Shown here: positions 8,923 to 16,621 of the stretch, piece after piece
How positions within the stretch are numbered: position 1 is the stretch's first letter
How the letters are laid out: every line of letters begins with the position of its first letter
Source of the DNA: Flavobacterium sp.
GTDB taxonomy: Bacteria; Bacteroidota; Bacteroidia; Flavobacteriales; Flavobacteriaceae
Direction of reading: 5' to 3'
NCBI GenBank assembly: GCA_017983975.1
Contig: JAGOAL010000001.1
Location: 1-64,000, forward strand
Length of the DNA stretch: 64,000 bases
Notes under the pieces: generated by a model
What the model was told of the DNA's origin: nothing
Seen by the model: the letters and a program-made list of their open reading frames with translations, nothing else
Database searches by the model: none
Program-made: the position numbers and the translations under genes

Positions 8923-9997
8923 TTCGTAATAAATAATAAGCTAAAATTCCGAAAACAAAATTGGGTAACCAAACTGCAATAAAGGGAGGAATACTTGATT
9001 TTTCTGCCAATGTTCCAAAAACTTTATCAAAGAAAATAAAGATAAATGCAATTACTATCCCGATAGCTAAATTGACTCCCATACCGCCTCTTCGCTTCAT
9101 GGAAGAAACCGCCACAGCAATAATAGTTAAAATAAAAGCCGAAATAGGCAAACTAAATTTCTTATAAAAAACCACCAAATAAGTATTGATGTTTGCATTA
9201 CCTCTTGAACGTTCTTTGTTAATAAATGCGTTCAACTGACCAATGGTCATGGTTTCTGCAACATACACTACCGGTGTCAAATCATCGGGTTCAAAGTTAT
9301 AATTAACTGTAATTTTATCATTTTTAATGATTTGGTCATTATCTATACCTACAATTCGCTTATTATAATTATATAAAGTATAATTCTTATTAATCTCATC
9401 ATATCGAATACGATTAGCGTTTACTTTTTCAATTAATTTATTGTCTTTAATTAATTCGTAAGTAAAATTAAAACCTGTTTGTGATAAATAATTATAATTA
9501 CTTACATAAATATTTTCTTCTAAATCGCCTTCTTTTTTAATTTGTCTAAAAATATCAGATGTTTCCCTAGTTTGGGTATTTCCTTTTAAATTTTGGTATC
9601 TAAAATCGTTAAATCCCTTGCTTGCTCTTGGCACTAAAAAAAACCCCATAATTAAAGAAAAAATCGAAACTATAATAGCTCCATAAATAAAGGGGCGAAT
9701 AAATCGACTAAATGAAATTCCCGAACTCAAAATTGCAATAATTTCGGTATTGTTAGCTAGTTTTGAAGTAAACCAAATAATCGATAGAAATAAAAATATT
9801 GGAAATAATAAATTGGCAAAATAAATAGTAAAATCGCCATAATAGATTAAAATATCTTTAAATGGAATTTTCTTTTCAATCATTTTATTCACTTTTTCAG
9901 AAACATCAATCGTAATTCCTATGGGAATAAACATAATTAACATCACTGAAAAAGTAACCAAATAGCGTTTTAAAATGTATTTATCTATTATTTTCAT
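8909..9997 (-). CDS. LptF/LptG-type (YjgP/YjgQ) LPS export permease
   Basis: 362 residues. It starts MKIIDKYILKRYLVTFSVML, the signature opening of LptF/LptG permeases, has three N-terminal membrane helices, a soluble periplasmic jellyroll region (about 120-260, LEENIYVSNYNYLSQ to YVAETMTIGQLNAF) and three C-terminal helices. In E. coli LptF and LptG join LptB to extract LPS from the inner membrane. Only one permease is present here, so its partner must be elsewhere. The gene follows tgt by 104 nt, an arrangement I recall as common in Bacteroidetes, and overlaps the EamA gene. Confidence 0.9.
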   Translation of the reverse strand: MKIIDKYILKRYLVTFSVMLIMFIPIGITIDVSEKVNKMIEKKIPFKDILIYYGDFTIYFANLLFPIFLFLSIIWFTSKLANNTEIIAILSSGISFSRFIRPFIYGAIIVSIFSLIMGFFLVPRASKGFNDFRYQNLKGNTQTRETSDIFRQIKKEGDLEENIYVSNYNYLSQTGFNFTYELIKDNKLIEKVNANRIRYDEINKNYTLYNYNKRIVGIDNDQIIKNDKITVNYNFEPDDLTPVVYVAETMTIGQLNAFINKERSRGNANINTYLVVFYKKFSLPISAFILTIIAVAVSSMKRRGGMGVNLAIGIVIAFIFIFFDKVFGTLAEKSSIPPFIAVWLPNFVFGILAYYLLRNAKR

Positions 9998-10101
9998 ATT
10001 TCAAGAGAAAAGAGATTAGAAAAAAGAGCATAGACTATTTTAATTTATCTAAAACTCATTTTACATTCTTTGTTCTATATTCTTTATTCTATATTCTCGA
10101 T

Positions 10102-11232
10102 TTATAATCGTTGACTCATTTGCACCACCATTTTATCTTTCCAAGCTCTAAATGTTCCGGCGATAATTTGACGTCTTGCTTCGCGAACTAACCACATGTA
10201 AAAGCCTAAGTTATGAATGGTTGCAATTTGTTTACCTAAAAACTCATCGGCAGCAAATAGATGGCGTAAATACGCTTTTGAATATTCGGTATCAACCCAA
10301 GTGTGCCCCATTTCGTCAATAGGTGAAAAATCGGCTTCCCACTTTTTATTTTTCATATTCATAGTTCCGTGTGCGGTGAATAACATACCATTTCGGGCAT
10401 TACGCGTTGGCATTACACAATCGAACATATCAATTCCTAACGCAATATTTTCTAAAATATTGATGGGTGTTCCTACTCCCATTAAATACCTTGGTTTATC
10501 TTCAGGAAGAATGGCAGTCACTACTTCGGTCATTGCATACATTTCTTCAGCCGGTTCTCCTACTGATAAACCTCCAATGGCATTCCCTTGAGCGCCTGCA
10601 TTTGCAATATATTCAGCCGATTCTGCTCTCAAATCTTTATACGTACTTCCTTGAACTATAGGAAAAAACGTTTGTTCGTAACCATATTTGAAGGGTAATT
10701 TTTCTAAATGATTGATGCATCGGTCTAGCCAACGGTGCGTCATGTGCATCGAACGTTTAGCATAGCGATAATCGCATGGATAAGGCGTACATTCGTCAAA
10801 AGCCATAATAATATCGGCACCAATAGTTCGCTGAACTTCCATTACATTCTCAGGTGAAAAGAAATGATACGATCCGTCGATATGCGATTTGAATTTTACG
10901 CCTTCTTCTTTAATTTTTCGATTAGACGACAACGAATACACTTGATAACCACCTGAATCGGTTAAGATATTTCTATCCCAATTCATGAATTTATGTAAAC
11001 CACCCGCTGCTTCTAAAATTTTAGTTTGCGGTCTTAAATATAAATGATAGGTATTGCCTAGAATAATATCAGGATTGATGTCTTCTCTTAATTCGCGTTG
11101 GTGCACCCCTTTTACCGAGGCAACAGTACCAACAGGCATAAATATAGGCGTTTCAATAACTCCGTGATCGGTTGTTATTTTTCCGGCTCTGGCTTTGCTT
11201 TGTGGATCTTTGGTAATTAAATCAAACTTCAT
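10102..11232 (-). CDS. tgt: tRNA-guanine(34) transglycosylase
   Basis: 376 residues. Exchanges G34 of tRNA-Asp/Asn/His/Tyr for preQ1 on the path to queuosine. Seen: the substrate Asp region ILTDSGGYQVYSL, MAFDECTPYP, GGLSVGEP, and the nucleophile region DCVMPTRNARNG. The usual zinc motif CxCxxC before the conserved histidine is absent: at that position the sequence is IDEMGHTWVDTEYSKAYLRH, while the histidine context HNLGFYMWL remains. I recall Bacteroidetes Tgt proteins generally lacking these cysteines, so this looks like a lineage trait, not decay. First gene of the tgt-lptF/G-EamA run. Confidence 0.96.
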   Translation of the reverse strand: MKFDLITKDPQSKARAGKITTDHGVIETPIFMPVGTVASVKGVHQRELREDINPDIILGNTYHLYLRPQTKILEAAGGLHKFMNWDRNILTDSGGYQVYSLSSNRKIKEEGVKFKSHIDGSYHFFSPENVMEVQRTIGADIIMAFDECTPYPCDYRYAKRSMHMTHRWLDRCINHLEKLPFKYGYEQTFFPIVQGSTYKDLRAESAEYIANAGAQGNAIGGLSVGEPAEEMYAMTEVVTAILPEDKPRYLMGVGTPINILENIALGIDMFDCVMPTRNARNGMLFTAHGTMNMKNKKWEADFSPIDEMGHTWVDTEYSKAYLRHLFAADEFLGKQIATIHNLGFYMWLVREARRQIIAGTFRAWKDKMVVQMSQRL

Positions 11233-11251
11233 AGTGTACTTTTACGAAACG

Positions 11252-11259
11252 CAAAGATA
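11252..11259 (-). promoter_or_regulatory. Promoter core of tgt
   Basis: TATCTTTG on the minus strand matches TAnnTTTG, 19 nt before tgt. No well-placed TTG seen. Confidence 0.4.
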
Positions 11260-11576
11260 ATTGAATTTAGAATTTAGAAATTAGAATTTGGAATTATTTA
11301 TGAAATTGAATGATTTAAGGCAGTTGAATAAATGATATAGTTATCTATCACAAAGTCGCTCAATGTTATGCACGATGTTTATTAAGCTATATAATTGAAA
11401 CAAGAACGATGTAAGAAAAACGTATTGTATAAATAAGATAATAAATGAGATGCTTAGCAGCATGACAAACTATGCGTGTTGTTTAATGCTATATATTAAA
11501 AGTGTAACGCAAAAAAACTTCCATCTCCCAACTTCCATCACTATCAACAATTCTTAATAACTTCTCATAAAATGAT
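11260..11576. other. Intergenic stretch without a gene
   Basis: Divergent spacer between tgt and the transketolase genes. It starts with degenerate tandem AATTTAGAA/ATTAGAATTTGGAA units (about 11264-11295), a filler sequence seen between several genes here, and contains a small hairpin ATGCT-TAGC-AGCAT near 11450. One isolated GTTATGCAC occurs near 11365 but has no partner. No coding frame or RNA gene is supported. Confidence 0.6.
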
Positions 11577-11607
11577 TTGTAGCACCAAAAAAATAAAATT
11601 ACTTTTG
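11577..11607 (+). promoter_or_regulatory. Promoter of the transketolase genes
   Basis: TTG (11577-11579), 20-nt spacer, TACTTTTG (11600-11607): a full match to the Bacteroidetes consensus, 28 nt before the start codon. Confidence 0.7.
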
Positions 11608-11635
11608 TGGTCATATAACAAATATTCTATTATAA

Positions 11636-12481
11636 ATGTCTAACACACAACAACTACAAGATTTTACAACACAAGTGCGAAGAGATATTCTTCGTATGGT
11701 TCATGCCGTAAATTCAGGTCATCCAGGAGGTTCTTTAGGATGTGCCGAATTTTTGGTAACCCTTTACCAAGACGTTATGAAACGCAACCCTGGTTTTTCT
11801 ATGGACGGAAAAAATGAAGATTTGTTCTTCTTATCGAACGGACATATTTCTCCTGTTTTTTATAGCGTTTTAGCAAGAAGCGGGTATTTTCCAGTAGCCG
11901 AATTAGCTACCTTTAGAAAATTGAATTCGAGATTACAAGGTCACCCAACCACTCACGAAGGTTTACCAGGAATTAGAATGGCTTCGGGTTCATTAGGTCA
12001 AGGATTATCTGTGGCGATAGGAGCTGCTCAAGCTAAAAAATTGAATAACGATGCAAATTTAGTATATGCTCTTTTAGGCGATGGTGAATTGCAAGAAGGT
12101 CAAAATTGGGAAGCCATCATGTATGCTTCGGCAAAAAAAGTAGATAACTTAATTGCTACTATCGATTTGAACGGAAAACAAATTGACGGAACTACAGACG
12201 AAGTTTTGGCAATGGGAAGTATAAAAGCAAAATTTGAAGCCTTTGACTGGATTGTATTAGAAGTTACAGCCGGTAATGACATTGATGCTATCAAAGCAGG
12301 ATTAACTGACGCGAAAGCAAAATCAGGTAACGGAAAACCAGTTTGTATTTTATTACATACCGAAATGGGTAATGGTGTAGATTTTATGATGCACACACAC
12401 GCTTGGCATGGAAAAGCGCCAAACGATGAGCAATTAGCCAATGCATTAGCACAAAATGTGGCAACTTTAGGAGATTATTAA
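11636..12481 (+). CDS. Transketolase, N-terminal subunit (thiamine-diphosphate domain)
   Basis: 281 residues corresponding to the first third of a classical transketolase. Contains the ThDP motif GDGELQEGQNWEAIMYA, the family segment NSGHPGGSLGCAEFLVTLY near the start, RLQGHPTTHEGLPGIRMASG, and a C-terminal HTHAWHGKAPNDEQ. Together with the next gene it forms a two-subunit transketolase of the pentose phosphate pathway, swapping two-carbon units between sugar phosphates. Own promoter upstream; 71-nt gap to the second subunit. Confidence 0.95.
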   Translation: MSNTQQLQDFTTQVRRDILRMVHAVNSGHPGGSLGCAEFLVTLYQDVMKRNPGFSMDGKNEDLFFLSNGHISPVFYSVLARSGYFPVAELATFRKLNSRLQGHPTTHEGLPGIRMASGSLGQGLSVAIGAAQAKKLNNDANLVYALLGDGELQEGQNWEAIMYASAKKVDNLIATIDLNGKQIDGTTDEVLAMGSIKAKFEAFDWIVLEVTAGNDIDAIKAGLTDAKAKSGNGKPVCILLHTEMGNGVDFMMHTHAWHGKAPNDEQLANALAQNVATLGDY

Positions 12482-12552
12482 ATCGCTTTATGCTTTAAGC
12501 TTTAAGCATTTTGCTTATTGCCTATTGCCTACAGCCTATAGCAAAAAATAAA

Positions 12553-13506
12553 ATGAAAAAATATATCAACCAAGGCAGTAAAGATACCCGTTCGGGATTT
12601 GGAGCTGGTATGACCGAGTTAGGTCAGAAAAATGAAAATGTTGTGGCGCTTTGTGCCGACTTAATAGGATCATTAAAATTTGATGATTTCAAGAAAAACC
12701 ACCCAGAACGTTTTTTCCAAATTGGAATTGCTGAAGCCAACATGATAGGCATTGCAGCAGGATTAACGATTGGTGGGAAAATTCCGTTTACAGGAACGTT
12801 TGCTAACTTTTCTACCGGAAGAGTGTACGATCAAATTCGTCAATCGGTGGCGTATTCAGATAAAAATGTGAAAATTTGTGCTTCGCATGCCGGATTGACT
12901 TTAGGGGAAGACGGAGCTACGCATCAAATTTTAGAAGACATTGGTTTGATGAAAATGTTACCAGGAATGACCGTTATTAATACGTGTGATTACAACCAAA
13001 CCAAAGCAGCCACTTTAGCGTTAGCCGATCATCATGGACCTGCTTATTTGCGTTTTGGTCGCCCAGTGGTGCCTAACTTTATGCCTGCTGACGAACCTTT
13101 TGTAATTGGAAAAGCAATCCTTTTAAACGAAGGTACCGATGTTACGATTATTGCAACCGGACATTTAGTTTGGGAAGCATTAGTAGCAGCAGAAGCCTTA
13201 GAAGCAAAAGGAATTTCAGCCGAAGTAATTAACATTCACACGATTAAACCTTTGGATGAAGAAGCCATTTTAAAATCGGTGAAGAAAACAGGTTGTGTAG
13301 TTACTGCAGAAGAGCATAACATCATTGGTGGTTTAGGCGAAAGTGTTTCTAGATGTTTAGTGCAAAACCATTTAGTACCTCAAGAGTTTGTGGCGGTAAA
13401 CGATAGTTTTGGCGAAAGCGGAACACCTGACCAATTAATGGAAAAATACGGTTTACACAGTGCCGCTATTATTGAAAAAGCCGAAAAAGTAGTTGCTCGA
13501 AAATAA
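12553..13506 (+). CDS. Transketolase, C-terminal subunit
   Basis: 317 residues covering the pyrimidine-binding and C-terminal domains. I chose the ATG at 12553 (MKKYINQGSKDTRSGFGAGM) because the frame further upstream is the low-complexity spacer, not protein-like. Seen: RFFQIGIAEANMIGIAAGLT, whose Glu is the expected ThDP-activating residue, KICASHAGLTLGEDGATHQ, and LRFGRPVVPNF. The C-terminal segment GCVVTAEEHNIIGGLGESV is typical of the family. Works with the preceding gene; a terminator follows. Confidence 0.95.
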   Translation: MKKYINQGSKDTRSGFGAGMTELGQKNENVVALCADLIGSLKFDDFKKNHPERFFQIGIAEANMIGIAAGLTIGGKIPFTGTFANFSTGRVYDQIRQSVAYSDKNVKICASHAGLTLGEDGATHQILEDIGLMKMLPGMTVINTCDYNQTKAATLALADHHGPAYLRFGRPVVPNFMPADEPFVIGKAILLNEGTDVTIIATGHLVWEALVAAEALEAKGISAEVINIHTIKPLDEEAILKSVKKTGCVVTAEEHNIIGGLGESVSRCLVQNHLVPQEFVAVNDSFGESGTPDQLMEKYGLHSAAIIEKAEKVVARK

Positions 13507-13529
13507 TAGTCTACTTTACCTATATTAAA

Positions 13530-13557
13530 AATCCTCAAGCATTTGAGGATTTTTTTT
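13530..13557 (+). terminator. Terminator after transketolase genes
   Basis: AATCCTCAA / TTGAGGATT stem with a GCAT loop and a run of T. Marks the left edge of the cassette-like island. Confidence 0.9.
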
Positions 13558-13632
13558 GCTTAAAATATTACATTTATTTAAAAAAAGGTATTTATAAGTA
13601 AAAATATTTATTATTTTTGAATTTATTAAAAA

Positions 13633-13709
13633 GCGCAACAAATGTTCTCATATACACCCAAAATTGGGTAGATTGGTGCTACTTTGTAGCACATATATAC
13701 GAGTTGTGC
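13633..13709 (+). other. attC-like site 1 (left boundary of the array)
   Basis: GCGCAAC (13633-13639) and GTTGTGC (13703-13709) face each other over 77 bp. Inside are a near-palindrome ACCCAAAATTGGGT and a perfect hairpin GTGCTAC-TTT-GTAGCAC. Its inner arms (TCTCATATA / TATATACGA) are weaker than in the other sites, so it could be an attI-like or degenerate end site. Its GTT is the start of the first cassette. Confidence 0.5.
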
Positions 13710-13759
13710 GTCAGCTTAAAAAACCGAACTAAACTAAATAACATTAATTAAAAATAAAT

Positions 13760-14098
13760 ATGAAACCAATTAATTTTTTTATTGAAAAATCAGAATCTTT
13801 TATAGAAAAACTAAACTCTATTGAATTAGTTGAATACCAATTTGGTTTTGCAACTAAAGACATATATGGAGAAAGTGATTCTGTAAATAATTCAGAATAT
13901 GAAAACCAACAAAGTGAATTATCTGAAATTAAGTTTCAAATTAAATTAATGTTATCTGAATTTGATAATGGAAGATTATTTAGTGAAAGATTAAACAGTT
14001 TGAAACCAAATTATTCCACAAGTAATGAACCATTAAAAAATAGTTTGGTTAAAAACACGCAACTTTTTTTAGATTTTTTAAATGAATATAGAGTTTAA
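13760..14098 (+). CDS. Hypothetical protein, cassette 1
   Basis: 112 residues, acidic-to-neutral and rich in S, E, N and K, likely helical, with no signal peptide, membrane segment or recognisable motif (MKPINFFIEKSESFIEKLNS to TQLFLDFLNEYRV). I do not recognise a family. It is the first gene of the first cassette, 50 nt after attC-like site 1. Its stop overlaps by 4 nt the stop of the opposite-strand gene, so the two genes fill the cassette tail to tail. A role cannot be inferred from sequence. Confidence 0.6.
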   Translation: MKPINFFIEKSESFIEKLNSIELVEYQFGFATKDIYGESDSVNNSEYENQQSELSEIKFQIKLMLSEFDNGRLFSERLNSLKPNYSTSNEPLKNSLVKNTQLFLDFLNEYRV

Positions 14099-14328
14099 CC
14101 TCTTACATATTCCAATGATTTATTAAATTCTAAACCTAAAATTTCTTTGTGTTTTGATAATTCAGAAATTATAAAATCAACATCTTCTAAAAAAACATTT
14201 TTTAGATTAATTGAAAGGCTTATAATTGGAACTCCATTTTTAAAAGATTTGTTTAGTGTAATTTTACCTTTTAAATCTTCAAAACCTAATTCTAATAATA
14301 ATTCTTGTCTTTTTTGTTTAACTAACAT
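14095..14328 (-). CDS. Small hypothetical protein, antisense gene in cassette 1
   Basis: 77 residues, MLVKQKRQELLLELGFEDLK to LGLEFNKSLEYVRG. The composition (alternating hydrophobic and charged residues, no runs of odd codons) looks like a real alpha/beta protein, whereas the plus-strand frame here does not. No family recognised. It is the only minus-strand gene in the array and converges on the previous gene. Two small convergent genes in one cassette could be a partner pair, but nothing in the sequence proves it. Confidence 0.5.
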   Translation of the reverse strand: MLVKQKRQELLLELGFEDLKGKITLNKSFKNGVPIISLSINLKNVFLEDVDFIISELSKHKEILGLEFNKSLEYVRG

Positions 14329-14416
14329 AATTTATAATTTTAAAATTGTTTCCGACTTAAACGGTGCGGAAGCGAAACCGAAAATTGAAATGTAAAAATT
14401 GACGCAAAAGCCGAAC

Positions 14417-14542
14417 GCACAACAGCAGTTACACAAGATGCAAGGATTTAGTGGAATTGCCGTTTCGCATTGAACTTTTTACTTAATTAGAAAATATGCA
14501 GTAACAAAGCCTTGCACCTCGTGTAGCTGCAAAACGTTATGC
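14417..14542 (+). other. attC-like site 2
   Basis: R'' GCACAAC (14417-14423) and R' GTTATGC (14536-14542). A 21-base left arm starting GCAGTTACACAAG aligns with the reverse complement of the right arm (GCAGCTACACGAG) with only three differences, giving a long imperfect stem and a roughly 60-nt loop. The right arm is followed by five bases ending in AC and then GTT, as in sites 3 and 4. Confidence 0.75.
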
Positions 14543-14559
14543 ACAATTTAAACCGAACG

Positions 14560-15669
14560 ATGAAAAATTATACCCTGACCATTTTATTTCTATTTTCTAC
14601 ATTAATTGTATTCGCACAAGACAAGAACTATGAGAAAGGGTTGAAATCATTTGATTCTAAAAACTATTTGAAATCATTTGAACTTTTAAAACCATTTGCA
14701 GATAATGGTGACTCGATGGCGGAATTTGTAGTCGGATTTTGTTATTTCAATCCTGAACTGAAAATAAAAAATGATTCATTAGCTGAGCATTATTTATTAA
14801 GTTCCGCAGAAAAATTAAATACAAAAGCAATGGGTTTTCTTTCAATTTTCTATTTCCAAAAAGGATTAGAAAATGAAAAATTTAAAGTACAGTCATTGGT
14901 TTGGGCAGAAATTGCAGGCTCATATGACCCAATATTTAACGAAACGACAACTCGATTTTTAATCCGAAACTACTTGAATGAAAACGAACTAAAGCAAGTG
15001 GAAGAAATTCTACTAAACAAGAAATCTAAATTTGAGAAGATAAACATTGAAGCATTTCATTCAATAAACAAGCAATTGAAAAATGACAATGAAAATTCTG
15101 AAAAAGCAAGAATCCCCGAAAACAAACTTAATTTAATTGAGAATCCATATTCGGATTGGGTTTATCGTTGGAAAAGAGAACATTTTGAATGTGATACTAT
15201 GTTTTATACCGCCGAAATAGAATCTCAAATTATTGATTCGACAATAATTAATATCAAAAATAACAAGTCATTCAAAATTGATTATTTATATAATGGTAAT
15301 CAATCAAAACCTTTTAAAATAACACCAGATGAACAAAACTATTTAATTACAGAACTTGAAAAGTTGAAAAATTATCGGTGGGAAAAAGATATATTCCCAT
15401 TTTCAAAACGATTGGAGCAAAACGAAATTCAAGAAACATTTGACCAGACAGAAAAATTAGCGACTGAAAAAGAAAAAAATATGTGTTCTATTGTGTATAC
15501 TTTTTCAAAACCGATTTTTATTAGAAATAATACAATTGCATTGTATTTAAACCAATCTAGATATCGCACAAATTATACTCAATTAGACTTCAGTTTTTAT
15601 AAATTAGAAAACGAAAGGTGGGAAAAAATAGTGAGAGTTTACTCGCATTATGAAAGTGCAAAAGAATAA
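14560..15669 (+). CDS. Secreted Sel1/TPR-like hypothetical protein, cassette 2
   Basis: 369 residues from the ATG at 14560, which begins a signal peptide (MKNYTLTILFLFSTLIVFAQ); an ATG 21 nt earlier lies within the attC core and is less likely. Residues about 22-110 look like Sel1-type or TPR helical repeats (KSFDSKNYLKSFELLKPFAD, GDSMAEFVVGFCYFN, AEHYLLSSAEKLNTKAMGFL). The second half (about 190-369) is a separate domain with no recognised family, possibly beta-rich (YSDWVYRWKREHFECDTMFY). Probably periplasmic. It nearly fills its cassette, with 3 nt between the stop and the start of the complementary end sequence. Confidence 0.7.
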   Translation: MKNYTLTILFLFSTLIVFAQDKNYEKGLKSFDSKNYLKSFELLKPFADNGDSMAEFVVGFCYFNPELKIKNDSLAEHYLLSSAEKLNTKAMGFLSIFYFQKGLENEKFKVQSLVWAEIAGSYDPIFNETTTRFLIRNYLNENELKQVEEILLNKKSKFEKINIEAFHSINKQLKNDNENSEKARIPENKLNLIENPYSDWVYRWKREHFECDTMFYTAEIESQIIDSTIINIKNNKSFKIDYLYNGNQSKPFKITPDEQNYLITELEKLKNYRWEKDIFPFSKRLEQNEIQETFDQTEKLATEKEKNMCSIVYTFSKPIFIRNNTIALYLNQSRYRTNYTQLDFSFYKLENERWEKIVRVYSHYESAKE

Positions 15670-15674
15670 ACTGT

Positions 15675-15808
15675 GCATAACAGCCGTTTGGCGCAATGGC
15701 TAGTTTTGTTTTTCTTAGCCGGAAATTACTAAGTTGAAAATTTGCTTATCTTTAGAACAAATTATTAAAAAAGGCGCCACTGACGCCAAGCGGCGATACG
15801 TTGTGTGC
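15675..15808 (+). other. attC-like site 3
   Basis: R'' GCATAAC (15675-15681) and R' beginning GTTGTGTGC (15800). The left arm GCCGTTTGGCGCAATGGC pairs with the right arm GCCACTGACGCCAAGCGGC. The right arm carries one extra base in the middle of the stem, like the extrahelical bases that orient true attC sites. Confidence 0.75.
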
Positions 15809-15857
15809 TATTTTCGAGCGACAGAAAACCGAAAAAAAACGATAAATAGAAATAAAA

Positions 15858-16427
15858 ATGGAAACACTAAATTTAAATCAAACCGTCGGAAAATCTATTC
15901 AAGATTTTTACCAAAAAAATGATTTTGGCGAAGATGGAGGAATTAATAAAAAATTGGCGTGGATTAAGTTTGGTTTTTTCTCGCTTCCAATTCCAAACTT
16001 TGAAGGAAGAAAAAACAATGTGTATTTTCACGATATTCACCATATTATAACGGGTAATGATACAACTTGGAAAGGCGAAAGTGCAGTTTCTGCGTGGGAA
16101 ATTTCTGCTGGTGGTTGGGGAAAACATTATGTGGCTTGGCTTTTAACACTTTGGGCAATGGGATTAGGAATATTATTCTACAATAAATCTACTTTAAACG
16201 CTTTTGAAAATGGATTAACTATGCGGAATGCTTTGACAAGCGGAATGACGAAAGCGGAATTAAGTAATTTAACTATTACCGAACTTAGACTAAAAGTTAG
16301 TAACTTAAATAGAGAAAATAAGAATTCAATTACTTGGTCGCTTATCAGTTTAATTGTATTTTTTTTACCATTTTTAATTGGAGGAATTACATTGTTTGGA
16401 ATTATAAACTTAATCGTAAAGTATTAA
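15858..16427 (+). CDS. Membrane protein with Coq4-like HDxxH motif, cassette 3
   Basis: 189 residues. The segment YFHDIHHIITGNDTTWKGES followed by AVSAWEISAGGWGKHYVAW resembles the Coq4 family (ubiquinone biosynthesis), whose zinc site is HDxxH with a glutamate about a dozen residues later; here the spacing to the first Glu is ten. A hydrophobic helix follows (AWLLTLWAMGLGILF) and another lies at the C-terminus (SLIVFFLPFLIGGITLFGII), so it is a membrane protein. The region between is helical with KVSNLNRENK. It is the sole gene of cassette 3. Flavobacteria use menaquinone, so a direct ubiquinone role is unlikely; I infer a metal- or lipid-binding function only. Confidence 0.6.
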   Translation: METLNLNQTVGKSIQDFYQKNDFGEDGGINKKLAWIKFGFFSLPIPNFEGRKNNVYFHDIHHIITGNDTTWKGESAVSAWEISAGGWGKHYVAWLLTLWAMGLGILFYNKSTLNAFENGLTMRNALTSGMTKAELSNLTITELRLKVSNLNRENKNSITWSLISLIVFFLPFLIGGITLFGIINLIVKY

Positions 16428-16432
16428 AAACA

Positions 16433-16568
16433 GCACACAACAGCAGTTTGCAGAAATGGCGGGTTTAGTGCTTAATTTAAAGGTGGTTTTGTACTTGCAA
16501 AGTCGGTATTTAACCGAAAGTTTAGGCTTCCTTAATCCGCCACTTCTGCAAGCTGCGACACGTTATGC
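16433..16568 (+). other. attC-like site 4
   Basis: R'' GCACACAAC (16433-16441) and R' GTTATGC (16562-16568). The left arm GCAGTTTGCAGAAATGGCGG matches the reverse complement of the right arm (GCAGCTTGCAGAAGTGGCGG) at 18 of 20 positions. The best stem in the array. The same GCnGT/GCnGC position differs in sites 2, 3 and 4. Confidence 0.8.
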
Positions 16569-16621
16569 GGCATGCTAAGTGACACCCGATACATTCGAAA
16601 AAGAAGAATAAATAAGTAATA

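Noticed and set aside
10012..10100. TTCTATATTCT-type tandem units between tgt and the LptF/G gene
   Set aside because: Low-complexity spacer, no pairing or promoter core of note.
11341..11500. A GTTATGCAC near 11365 and GTGTTGTTTAATGC near 11480 resembling attC cores before the transketolase genes
   Set aside because: No facing GCATAAC-type partner, no arm pairing, and no complementarity rule; likely chance.
12482..12552. TTTAAGCTTTAAGC and TATTGCCTATTGCC tandem units between the two transketolase genes as a possible regulatory repeat
   Set aside because: Looks like the degenerate filler common between genes here; too short and irregular to call a functional element.
14147..14395. Plus-strand frame opposite the 77-residue gene in cassette 1
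   Set aside because: Composition (many S, F, I, K in irregular order) is that of an antisense shadow; the minus-strand frame is more protein-like.
15734..15922. Plus-strand frame across attC-like site 3 and the start of the Coq4-like gene
   Set aside because: It runs through the palindrome and the next start codon; composition is not protein-like.
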